From the NCBI RefSeq assembly GCF_021531665.1, contig NZ_JADYUH010000001.1, positions 62,001-126,000 on the forward strand: DNA of 64,000 bases. Direction: 5' to 3'. A program made the translations under genes and the position numbers. The notes beneath the pieces were generated by a model that saw only the letters and a program-made list of their open reading frames with translations, searched no databases and had not been told where the DNA came from. Positions 1 through 8,035 of this stretch are shown one piece after another (within the stretch, counting starts at the first letter, position 1; the number at the start of each line of letters is the position of its first letter). The stretch is from Prevotellamassilia timonensis (GTDB taxonomy: Bacteria > Bacteroidota > Bacteroidia > Bacteroidales > Bacteroidaceae).

Positions 1-1862
1 GCGTGGGAGGATTCTATGAAGGCGCGGAAGGTTTCTTCACCAACCGCGCCACGGGCAAGAAACAAGACGGAGAAAACTCCGCCGGAGGAAAACTCCGCTG
101 GGTTTGGCAACCCACCGACGTGGTCAAACTCGACTGGACAACGTCCTACCAATACACCGACGAGGATGCAAACCCCTATTCTCTCATCGAAGACCCCACT
201 GCCGGCTTAACCGGTTCGACGCCTCTTTTTGGAATCTATCAGAACCGCCCGAGCACCTATCGACGTCACCTGCTCAACTCCGGCTTGGGAGTGGAGCACA
301 CGTTCAACCACTTTGTTCTCACCTCGACCACAGCGTGGCAAATGATTGACGACCGTCTTTTCATGGACCAGGATTTCACGGCGCAAGACATCTTCACCTT
401 GGAGCAGAAGCAAAAAGTGCACAATCTCTCCGAAGAAATTGCGTTGCGCAGCCGTGACCCTCTGAGTCGCTGCAAATGGACCGCGGGCGCATTCCTTCTT
501 TATCAGCACCTCGACACGAACTGCCCCGTGACTTTCTGGTCCGACGGTGTCAATTTCCTGAATCGCATGTTTGCGAGCGTACTTCCCTCCAATCCGCCCA
601 TGACCCTGGCGCTGCAAGGCTCTGAACTCCCCTTCGTGGCGGACTTGTCCACGCCCACCTTTAATGCCGCCTTCTTCGGAGAATCGACGGTCAGCGATTT
701 CCCCTTCCAAAACGTGGACTTGACACTCGGCGTCCGTGTGGACTATGACCACCGCCGGCTGGACTTGGCGTCGGGAACCGCGGAAGCCGTGCCCTATCAT
801 TTCTCCATGTCGATGGGTCCGCAGATGTCGTTTGCAAAGGACTTGCTGGCGGAACCAACGGTGAATGGCGAGGTGAAACGTTCCACGTGGCAGGTGCTCC
901 CCAAAGCAAGCCTCAGCTACCGCCTGCCGAACCATCTCGGAAACGTCTATTTCACCGTCTCCAAAGGCTGCCGCGCAGGAGGTTTCAACATTCAAGCCTA
1001 TTCCGACCACGCGCAAGTCGCCCTTCAGAAGAGCATGATGGAAGGCGTCAAGGCGTTCAGCATGGAGCAAATCAACGCGCTGCCGATACCTGAGGACAGG
1101 AAGCAGGGAATCCTGGCTGCCATGGACGGCGCGCTGAAGATTCCGAACGACCCGGATGTCTCTACCTTGTATTATAAGCCCGAATACACTTGGAGTTATG
1201 AGTTCGGCACTCACCTCTCTCTGTTGAAAAACAAACTGTGGCTTGACCTCGCCGCTTTCTACATGAAGACGCGCGACCAACAGTTGGCACAGTTCGCGGG
1301 CAGCCAGTTCGGACGCACCGTCGTCAATGCCGGACGTTCTGCCAGTTGCGGAGGAGAAGTCGGCATCCGAGCCTCGCTCTTGAAGGACAGACTTCATCTG
1401 AATGCCAACTACGGCTACACCAACGCTCGCTTCAGAAGTTACTATGTGGCTAATTCAGCCTATGACTCCCAAGATCCCGCCAGCCCTCAGTTCATCAGTT
1501 TCCGCGGAAAACGCGTGCCTTTCGTGCCGCTCCACACGATGAGTTTTTCTGCTGACTTCCGCCAGCCTCTCGCCGACGATTCGGAGCACAAAAACTTCGT
1601 GAAAGCCATCGGCGGCGGCGTGGAGGTGAAAGGCGACGGCGGCGTGAAATGGGACGAAATGAACAACTACGGTCGCTCCTTCCGTGCCCTTCTTGGTGTG
1701 CGTCTCTGTGTCGAACTGGCGGGCAACATCACTCTTTCCGCCTGGGGACGTAATCTGACGGGCGAACGCTACTCCACCTTCGAGTTTCAGAACATGAATC
1801 GCCGCTTTGCTCAGAGCAACGAACCGCGTCACTTTGGCTTCGACGTGAAATGGCATTTCTGA
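1..1862 (+). CDS. TonB-dependent outer-membrane receptor, C-terminal part (5' truncated by window edge)
   Basis: About 620 residues of an outer-membrane beta-barrel are visible. The reading frame is open from the first bases, so the true start, signal peptide and plug domain lie upstream of the window. The sequence alternates short aromatic strands with long polar loops, and it contains receptor-like segments such as YTWSYEFGTHLSLLKNKLWLDLAAFY and GRNLTGERYSTFEF in shortened form (YEFGTHLSLLKNKLW; GRNLTGERYS). It ends in the aromatic residue F (DVKWHF), the usual signal for barrel assembly. Proteins of this family take up siderophores, vitamin B12, haem or glycans using TonB energy; the substrate cannot be told from this part. 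A strong hairpin follows the stop codon. Family confidence is high; specific function is unknown. Confidence 0.85.
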   Translation, partial: VGGFYEGAEGFFTNRATGKKQDGENSAGGKLRWVWQPTDVVKLDWTTSYQYTDEDANPYSLIEDPTAGLTGSTPLFGIYQNRPSTYRRHLLNSGLGVEHTFNHFVLTSTTAWQMIDDRLFMDQDFTAQDIFTLEQKQKVHNLSEEIALRSRDPLSRCKWTAGAFLLYQHLDTNCPVTFWSDGVNFLNRMFASVLPSNPPMTLALQGSELPFVADLSTPTFNAAFFGESTVSDFPFQNVDLTLGVRVDYDHRRLDLASGTAEAVPYHFSMSMGPQMSFAKDLLAEPTVNGEVKRSTWQVLPKASLSYRLPNHLGNVYFTVSKGCRAGGFNIQAYSDHAQVALQKSMMEGVKAFSMEQINALPIPEDRKQGILAAMDGALKIPNDPDVSTLYYKPEYTWSYEFGTHLSLLKNKLWLDLAAFYMKTRDQQLAQFAGSQFGRTVVNAGRSASCGGEVGIRASLLKDRLHLNANYGYTNARFRSYYVANSAYDSQDPASPQFISFRGKRVPFVPLHTMSFSADFRQPLADDSEHKNFVKAIGGGVEVKGDGGVKWDEMNNYGRSFRALLGVRLCVELAGNITLSAWGRNLTGERYSTFEFQNMNRRFAQSNEPRHFGFDVKWHF

Positions 1863-1897
1863 AACTGCTTGCCTCAGCAGTCTTTTTTTACTTGGAA

Positions 1898-1933
1898 GGC
1901 GGTGTGTCAAAACAAAGATTTTGACACACCGCC
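1898..1933 (+). terminator. Perfect 15-bp hairpin after the TonB receptor
   Basis: GGCGGTGTGTCAAAA (1898-1912) pairs perfectly with TTTTGACACACCGCC (1919-1933) around a 6-nt loop. It lies 36 nt after the receptor stop. There is no run of T after the stem on the plus strand, so it could equally be a stabilising 3' structure or a repeat remnant. Related GGTGTGTCA and TGACACACC fragments recur at about 4040-4110. Confidence 0.55.
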
Positions 1934-2012
1934 TGCTTCGTGTTGGGCTGACAGCAAAACTTGTGCCATGATGCCCTTAAAAAGGAACGCTGGAAAAAAT
2001 ATGAAATAGGCT

Positions 2013-2674
2013 CCGCGCGCGAGACGCGCGTATTCACCTTTCAAACCTATACGTTTTTCAAGGGTACATGCATTTCCTTCAAACCCTACACAGTTCGGGT
2101 TTAATGCCTGATAATCATAGGGGTTAGGTGTGTAGGGTTTGGTCTGTAAACTCTACACAAAACCCTTCATCGTGTAGGGTTGCGCGGCGGAGTGTGTAGG
2201 ATTGTGGGAAAGCAAAAAATATAAATGTAGGATTGGGCGGAAATATGCAAAAACGCGGTTTTCATCCTACATTTTTGCTCTTCGAGGGAACCTGCGTCGC
2301 TGAGAAAAATTTTGCCTATTCGGCGCACCTAATTTTAACTGGGTGCGCTCCTGGCAAGAAATGTTTCTCCATTAATGCCCATTAGTTGTCTCATTAATTT
2401 CTGAACAATTTCTGAACAACCCTTGTTCAATCCTTGTTCAACCCTTGTTCAACCCTTGTTCAAACAATCAATTCATGGTCAATTCGTGAATAATTCATGA
2501 ACATTAATGTTTCAAAAAGGGTGCGCTGCTAACAAGAAATGTTTCTCCATTAATGCCCATTAATTGTCTCATTAAATGTCTCATTAATTTCTGAACATTT
2601 CGCGTGTTTCGTGTTCCAAAACAAATTACTGGCTTTTTAATGAATCAAATTCATGAACATTAATGTTTCAAAAA
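2013..2674. repeat. Left arm of a long, diverged inverted repeat (partner 37804-38473)
   Basis: This non-coding stretch holds, in order, a GC-rich start, several copies of a TGTAGGGTT word, a GGTGCGCTCC word, ATTAATGCCCATTA / TCTCATTAA words, a short CCCTTGTTCAA tandem and an ATTCATGAACATTAATG word. The reverse complement of 37804-38473 carries the same words in the same order with many matching blocks. I see no gene in it. It is one of two arms that bracket about 35 kb. Confidence 0.75.
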
Positions 2675-2814
2675 GGGTGCGCCTGAGCAGAAATGTCCTA
2701 CTCTCAGTGGCTAAAAAAGTAAGAGGCGGCGGTGTAAACCTTAATTACGACACAGCTTCATAGCCGGAGGCAAGGAAAGATTAGCCTGGAGGGCTATACG
2801 CCCGCGAAGATGGC

Positions 2815-3520
2815 GGCGCGCGCCGCTTCGTCACTCCTTCGCGCCGCTTCGTCACTCTGCGTGCGCATCTCGTCACTTCTGCGCGCCGATTTGTCACTTA
2901 CCGCTGTGCCGCGGCATGTTTACCGCCGCGCCGCGGTAAGTTTGCTGCCGCGCCGCGGTAAGTGACGAAGCCTAAGGAAAAAGCAGGGGAATAGGCTTGA
3001 CAGAGTGACGGTGACTAAGGAAAGGGTGACGTAGCCTTAGAAAAAACATCGCTGTCCGCTAAGAGTTTTACGGCATCAAGTCACTCCTTCCCGCCGCTTC
3101 GTCACTCCTACAAGTCGCTTCGTCACTCCTGCGCGCCGCCCCGTCACTCCTGCGCGCCGCCCCGTTACTTACCGCCCGAGGGATGGCATGTTTACCGCCC
3201 GAGGGACGGCAAGTTTACCGCCCGTGGGACGGTAAGTGACGAACCCTAAGGAAAGGGTGACGGAACCTAAGGAAAAAACGTGGCCGTTCGCTAAAAGTTT
3301 TACGGCATCAAGTCACTCCCGTGCGCCGCCTCGTCATTCCTTCCCGCCGCCTCGTCATTCCTTCCCGCCGTCTCGTCACTCCTTCCCGCCGATTTGTTAC
3401 TTACCGCTCGTCGAGTGGTAAGTTTACCGTTCGCCGAGTGGTAAGTTTACCGTTCGTCGAGTGGTAAGTTTACCGCTCGTCGAGCGGTAAGTAACGAACC
3501 CTAAGGAAAAAGTGACGGAG
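2815..3520. repeat. Three-block array of GTCACTCC units and palindromic TTACCG...CGGTAA units
   Basis: The region is three similar blocks about 230 bp apart, shown by the shared word GTTTTACGGCATCAAGTCAC near 3064 and 3297. Each block has repeats of a CGCCGCTTCGTCACTCC type, then three or four palindromic units of 22-24 bp beginning TTACCG and ending CGGTAA, then GTGACG(A/G)A(A/G)CCTAAGGAAA units that mirror the left side. The inside of the palindromes is nearly uniform within a block but differs between blocks. Short open frames here are repeat products, not genes. Confidence 0.8.
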
Positions 3521-3723
3521 CCTAAGGAAAAAGAGTTAAAGCGTCTTTATTGCTTCCCTTTCTTCCTTGCGAAGTACATCTTTTTGCGGAATTGTATAAA
3601 TTATTTCATTTTCCTCATTCTCTGTGGCTTTTGTATGCTTCCGAGATATGTTTTCGCTGCTATTTGGGGCATTTTATAGACGAAAAGCGACGGCGGAAGA
3701 AGGGGGCGCGATGTGGAGTCCTT
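3521..3723. other. Gene-free stretch between the palindrome array and the HTH gene
   Basis: I find no credible gene, promoter or hairpin here. It is AT-richer than the array before it. Confidence 0.4.
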
Positions 3724-3936
3724 TCACTTTTCTTTTTGTAAATCTTCCGAGAGGTCGGCGAAGAAGTCGTGGTGGAGGACTTTGGAAATGCGGCGCAGCA
3801 AGAGCGTGTCGAGGCTGGAGCGTCGGTAGATGTTATAGACGTTCGTGCGGTCGCAGCACAAGGCTTGCGCAAGCCAGGTTGAGTTTTTTCCCTGTCTCTT
3901 CATGAGTTCTTGGATGGCTTCTCCGATGTGTAGCAT
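3724..3936 (-). CDS. Small XRE-like helix-turn-helix DNA-binding protein
   Basis: This 70-residue protein starts at the ATG giving MLHIGEAIQELMKRQG; the upstream extension of the frame has only a TTG. The segment STWLAQALCCDRTNVYNIYRR looks like the helix-turn-helix of the small Cro/XRE-type proteins common in Bacteroidetes, whose central CDRTNVY word it shares. The following SLDTLLLRRISKVLHHDFF is the usual third and fourth helix. It lies downstream of gldN on the same strand, separated by about 240 nt and a hairpin, so it is probably an independent gene. Its DNA target is unknown. Similar proteins are thought to be regulators; that role is inferred. Confidence 0.75.
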   Translation of the reverse strand: MLHIGEAIQELMKRQGKNSTWLAQALCCDRTNVYNIYRRSSLDTLLLRRISKVLHHDFFADLSEDLQKEK

Positions 3937-4120
3937 GTCGTTTGGTTTGGTTGCTTTTATACACAAAGAGGGGAATCATCGGAAAAAAATATCTTCTCAG
4001 CGCAAATTTTTCTGTTACTGTCCCGTAAACATACTTAAGGCGGTGTGTCATATCTTAGCCATTCTGACGCACCTTCGGGGGTGTATCCAAAATGTGTTTT
4101 GACACACCCCTATATAAGAA

Positions 4121-4160
4121 GAGGGAACGTTACAGCGTTGGTCGGCTGAGACGTTCCCTC
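4121..4160 (-). terminator. Hairpin downstream of gldN
   Basis: GAGGGAACGT (4121-4130) and ACGTTCCCTC (4151-4160) form a perfect 10-bp stem 18 nt beyond the gldN stop. The sequence after it on the minus strand is only moderately T-rich. It is the likely end of the T9SS operon transcript. Confidence 0.6.
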
Positions 4161-4178
4161 GTTTGTTCGTTTGTTTGT

Positions 4179-5315
4179 TCAGTGTCTTTGTCTGCGCACG
4201 CTGAGTCCGCTTCCGGAGCCGCTCTTAGGCTTGGTGGCTTTGGTTTTGGTGCTCTTCGTTTTGGACTGCTTCGGTGCTTTGGAAGTTCCGGAGGAAGAAG
4301 AGGAGGACTTGACGCGGGTGGTGCGAGCGGAGGTGGTGCGTCGCGAAGGCGATGCGCTTCGGCGTGCCGTTCTGGCTGCCTTTCCTGCGGCAGCGATGGA
4401 GTCAGCCTCAGCCGCGGCGAGGGAATCGGCTTTCAAGCGAGCGTAGTAGGCAGAATCCCTTCCCCAGACGTGTTCTTGGAGGTCCGTGAGTTCTTTTTCG
4501 ATTTTCTTCTGTTCCTGCTTGACGGCAGTTTCGTCGGGACAGTAGTTCGCAATGAGTTTGTCCTGCAGGTTCACTGTCTTATAGATTTCCCCTTCGTAGC
4601 GATGGGTCGTGAAGAAATCGTCAGCCGAGAGCATGGCAGCGTTGTTGAGTGAACTTCCCATGAGCATGAGTTTGCCGAGATAGGGCGCTACGTCAGACAT
4701 TTTCACCCAGAACATGGGATACTGTGCCAATTCTCCGCCGAAGTCTGCATCGCCTCTCATGAGGACGGGGCAGAGTGCCGAGACTTGTGTGCGGAAGGTG
4801 GCGGTGTGTTGGTCAAAGTAGGTGCTTTCCTTGATGAAGAACGCCTTGACTTCATCGGAGGGCAGGTCTGCATCGTTCACCCTGACTCTCTCGTCCTTTG
4901 ACTCGTAGAAGATGTGATAGCGGTCCATGATTTCCTTTGCCTTGACGACGTTGTCGGCGGTGAATTTCTCGTTTCCGTCGAGTTTGTAGTCGTAGGCTTT
5001 GACCTGTCCTCGCAGCACGAGTTTGAAGAGATAGGTGAAGAGATTCTCCTTTCCGTCTTGAGGTGTCACGGGATAGTAGAGGACGGCGTTAGCGTCTTTG
5101 GTGAGGTCAAGTTTTCGATAGAGGTCTCTTCTCCAGGCGGCGTCTTCCGGCATCGCCTGTGCGGTGGGGAACTGTCTGTAGGCGGTTCCTTGTGGCGCGT
5201 TGGCTTGTGCCTGTCGTTTTTGTTGTTGTTCGGCACGTCGTTTGGGCGGCTGTGCCACTGCTGCGGTGGCGCAGGCAAGGCTCAGAGTGAGCAGAGCAAG
5301 GCGGATTATGTTCAT
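4179..5315 (-). CDS. gldN: Type IX secretion system protein GldN/PorN
   Basis: GldN is a periplasmic partner of the outer-membrane lipoprotein GldK; the two form the large ring under the outer membrane in the type IX secretion system. The 378-residue product begins with a signal peptide ending ACATAAVAQ. Its core, with AWRRDLYRKLDLTKDANAVLYYP and LFTYLFKLVLRGQVKAYDY, matches the GldN/PorN family. The last 90 or so residues are an unusual low-complexity tail rich in Ser, Thr and Lys (SSSSSSG, TKSTKTKATK), longer than I expect for the family. The gene starts 6 nt after the gldM stop and is the last of gldK-L-M-N. Confidence 0.93.
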   Translation of the reverse strand: MNIIRLALLTLSLACATAAVAQPPKRRAEQQQKRQAQANAPQGTAYRQFPTAQAMPEDAAWRRDLYRKLDLTKDANAVLYYPVTPQDGKENLFTYLFKLVLRGQVKAYDYKLDGNEKFTADNVVKAKEIMDRYHIFYESKDERVRVNDADLPSDEVKAFFIKESTYFDQHTATFRTQVSALCPVLMRGDADFGGELAQYPMFWVKMSDVAPYLGKLMLMGSSLNNAAMLSADDFFTTHRYEGEIYKTVNLQDKLIANYCPDETAVKQEQKKIEKELTDLQEHVWGRDSAYYARLKADSLAAAEADSIAAAGKAARTARRSASPSRRTTSARTTRVKSSSSSSGTSKAPKQSKTKSTKTKATKPKSGSGSGLSVRRQRH

Positions 5316-5321
5316 TGCGGG

Positions 5322-6878
5322 TCAGTTTACGATGATTTCAAGCGAACCGTTGAGCGTTCTTGTGATGCCGTCCGGTCCGATGGCTTTGACGCGTGAAATA
5401 TAGAAACGTTGTCCTCTTCGCAATTCTCGCATGAGGTTACGTTGGTTTTCGGTGAAGTTGGGTCCTGAAGAGGGCTCGGGGCGGAAGTTGCCCATGCGGT
5501 CTGCGAAGACGGTTTCAAAACTGAGGACTTTGAAGGGAATGTTGAGGAGTCCGTCGTCAATGGCTGCGCCGAGTCCTTGTGCACCGAGGAGCGTTCCTTT
5601 GGCGAGTTTTCCTCCCTTGAAGCGGTCCGTTCCGACTTGGATGAAGGCTGTCGGGTCGGGGAGTTTGCGCACCTGGAAGGTAAAGACGCCCATTTGGCGG
5701 GCGGTGCCTTTGACTTGTCCCGTGACGGTGAAGGTGACGGTGGAGCCGACTTGCGTGGGGCGTGCCGAATATTTCCCCGTGCCCGTCTTGGTGAGGGTTC
5801 CTCCCGTCATGGCAAGGGTGATTTGGTTGTTGGGAATGCCCGAGGCACTGACGGAGATGGGGTTGTCAAAGCCGGCGTAGAGCACGTTCATGAGGTCGGC
5901 TGCCACGGTGGCTCCGGCGGGCGGGGCGATGACATTGTACTTCTGCGTGAAGTCGCGGCGGATGATGTCGCCGGCGGCGTTCGGCATGAGGATGTAGCCG
6001 GAGAAAGAATACTGTCCGGGCGTGTTGACGGTGAAGTTGTAGTTGCCGTCGGCTGCGATGCGGCGTCCGTTGACGTAGATTTCGGGTCGTTGGGTCGTAT
6101 CTACCGCTGCCATGAAGATGTGGGAGCGGAAGGTTTCTCCGGGATAGAGCGTGGTGGCTTCCGCGCTGACGTAGGCGTTGAGCTCGTTGACGCGGATGTC
6201 TTTCATGTCAATGTTGGAAAGGAGGCTGTGAACCACCTCGTTCTCCGCTTTCCTCACGTCGCTCTGGAGTTTGGAGAGCATGGTGCAGGCAGCGATGGAG
6301 GGCATTTGCTCGAACATGTACTGCTGCCAGTTCTTGCCCAGATTGTCCTCTCCCGGCGGCACGTCGGTGTTGAGGTTGGAGGCGATGATGGCTTGTCGGC
6401 GCGGGTCGGAGACGAAACTGAGAATGCGGTTGCGGAAGGAGTTGATGGCGTTGAAGAGGTTTTCGCCTTGTCCTTTGCGCGGTGCGAGCATGATTTTCTC
6501 CGCGGCGTTGAGGTCTTCCTTGTTTTGGAGGTTGTCGGGGTCGCCGTCGGGACCGTCGGTTTCTCGTGCGATGGCTTGGCGGAGGTCTTCGGCGAGATTG
6601 TAGAGCGAGTCACTCATTTGTTTCACCTGCATGGCTTTTTCATACCACGGTGCAACCTTGTTGTGGTTCGCCTTGAGTTGCGTTCGGAAGTCTTTGTAAA
6701 GTTCCTCGTTTTCTTTCATGGAGTTTCCCGTGGTGAGGCGGAGACTGTCTCCCACGAGTTGAAAACCCTTCAGCACGTCGCTTGACACATTCAGCGCCAG
6801 CATGGCCAACAACACGATGTACATGAGGTTGATCATTTTCTGACGTGGCGAGACGGGTCTTTTCTTGATGGTGGACAT
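5322..6878 (-). CDS. gldM: Type IX secretion/gliding motor protein GldM/PorM
   Basis: GldM and GldL form the proton-driven inner-membrane motor of the T9SS; the large GldM periplasmic part reaches the GldK/GldN ring. The 518-residue protein has the expected architecture: a short cytoplasmic N-terminus (KKRPVSPRQKMINLMYIVLL), one transmembrane helix at about residues 14-32, and a long periplasmic region of helical and then beta-rich domains (for example GRRIAADGNYNFTVNTPGQYSF). Length is normal. It follows gldL by 61 nt and precedes gldN by 6 nt, so co-transcription is very likely. Confidence 0.95.
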   Translation of the reverse strand: MSTIKKRPVSPRQKMINLMYIVLLAMLALNVSSDVLKGFQLVGDSLRLTTGNSMKENEELYKDFRTQLKANHNKVAPWYEKAMQVKQMSDSLYNLAEDLRQAIARETDGPDGDPDNLQNKEDLNAAEKIMLAPRKGQGENLFNAINSFRNRILSFVSDPRRQAIIASNLNTDVPPGEDNLGKNWQQYMFEQMPSIAACTMLSKLQSDVRKAENEVVHSLLSNIDMKDIRVNELNAYVSAEATTLYPGETFRSHIFMAAVDTTQRPEIYVNGRRIAADGNYNFTVNTPGQYSFSGYILMPNAAGDIIRRDFTQKYNVIAPPAGATVAADLMNVLYAGFDNPISVSASGIPNNQITLAMTGGTLTKTGTGKYSARPTQVGSTVTFTVTGQVKGTARQMGVFTFQVRKLPDPTAFIQVGTDRFKGGKLAKGTLLGAQGLGAAIDDGLLNIPFKVLSFETVFADRMGNFRPEPSSGPNFTENQRNLMRELRRGQRFYISRVKAIGPDGITRTLNGSLEIIVN

Positions 6879-6939
6879 GATGAAAAAGGGTCTAAGAGGT
6901 CTAAAAGGGAGAGGGAACTAATGGTTTGAGACTTGAGGC

Positions 6940-7950
6940 TCAGAACTGCTGCGGCGTTTGGAAGCCTTGCTGCGGTGCTTGTCGGTTCATGTTCACGGTG
7001 AGTGCCTGAATCATGCGGCCATAGACACCGTTGAGTTCTTCGATTTGCAGGGCGAGGCGTCGTGTCTGCTCGTTGATTTGTTCGATGGTTCCCACTTGCT
7101 GGCTGATGCTTTTGAAGTGGAGGTCGTAGGTTTTGTTGATGGCAGTGAGTGTTCGGTTGAGGTTTTCCATTTCCTCGCTGTCGCGTGTGAGTTTCGCGCT
7201 CTGCTGGTCCACCTTTTGGAAGGTGTCGGCGAGGGTGCGCAGTTTCTCAATGTATTCTTGTGTGGCTGCTTCCATCTCGGGCGAGAGGGCGGCTTGTGCG
7301 CGGCGCAGGAGTTCGTCGTTGGCGGCGCGTATGATGGCAGCCAGACGCTGTGCTTCGTTTTCGAAGGGTTCTGCTCCTTCGGGTGTGTTGAGGGCGATGG
7401 CTTGGCGGGCTGCTTCCACGGGGTCGGGAGCCACGGTTGCGGCAGGTGCTTCGGTTGCGGCTGCTTCGCCGGACTGCGGGGCAGGCGCGCCGCCCATGAT
7501 GATGACAGAACCGCCGGCTCCGCCCGCATTTCCTCCGACAAAGGGTTCGCCGCCACCGATGACAGTGCCGCCACCGACGGCTGCGACGTGAGGCATCGGA
7601 GCGTTTTCGTTTTCGGGAAGTTCTTCTTCGTTTTCAGGAAAATCTTCGCCGTCTTCGAGTCGCAGGCGTGCTTCGATTTCCTCATCGGTTTCATAGTCGT
7701 GCGGCAGTTCTTTTCCGATTTCGGATTTGTCGAAGGGACGGTCAAATGCAGAGAGGAAGAACACCACGACTTCCGTTCCCATGCCGATGAAGAGCATGAT
7801 GTTGCCGCCCGGCAGGTGGGTCAGTTTGAAGAGCGCACCGAGGATAACGATGGAGGCGCCCCAAGAGTAGGCATAGTTCAAGAAGGTCTGTCCCGGCACG
7901 CTGTCCATCCAGTGTTGCAGGCGGATGATGATGTTTATTTTTCTTGCCAT
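6940..7950 (-). CDS. gldL: Type IX secretion/gliding motor protein GldL/PorL
   Basis: GldL is the inner-membrane stator-like subunit that couples proton flow to GldM rotation. The 336-residue sequence has two transmembrane helices near the N-terminus: one in YAYSWGASIVILGALFKLTH and a second in NIMLFIGMGTEVVVFFLSAF, the latter holding the intramembrane Glu of the family. After an acidic stretch (DEEIEARLRLEDGEDFPENEEE) comes a Gly/Ala/Pro-rich linker at about 120-180 and then a predicted coiled coil at about 200-320. The linker is longer than in compact GldL proteins. The gene lies between gldK (85 nt upstream) and gldM. Confidence 0.95.
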   Translation of the reverse strand: MARKINIIIRLQHWMDSVPGQTFLNYAYSWGASIVILGALFKLTHLPGGNIMLFIGMGTEVVVFFLSAFDRPFDKSEIGKELPHDYETDEEIEARLRLEDGEDFPENEEELPENENAPMPHVAAVGGGTVIGGGEPFVGGNAGGAGGSVIIMGGAPAPQSGEAAATEAPAATVAPDPVEAARQAIALNTPEGAEPFENEAQRLAAIIRAANDELLRRAQAALSPEMEAATQEYIEKLRTLADTFQKVDQQSAKLTRDSEEMENLNRTLTAINKTYDLHFKSISQQVGTIEQINEQTRRLALQIEELNGVYGRMIQALTVNMNRQAPQQGFQTPQQF

Positions 7951-8035
7951 CTTTCGTAGCTGTGTTTTTGTTTCGTTTGGGTTTTGGAAGGGAGCGTGGA
8001 ATCTGTGTTTCCCTTTGCTCCGACTTCATGTGGTC

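Noticed and set aside
884-899. CGTTCCACGTGGCAGG as a parS site
   Set aside because: Only 11 of 16 positions match and it lies in the TonB receptor coding sequence.
207-1397. 396-codon antisense frame opposite the TonB receptor
   Set aside because: No family features; the receptor frame is convincing.
3236-3421. Short frame encoding PPRHSFPPSRHSFPP-like repeats
   Set aside because: It is a product of the GTCACTCC repeat units, with no gene context.
2815-3520. Possible CRISPR array
   Set aside because: Repeats are palindromic units directly abutting, with no unique spacers and no cas genes in the window.
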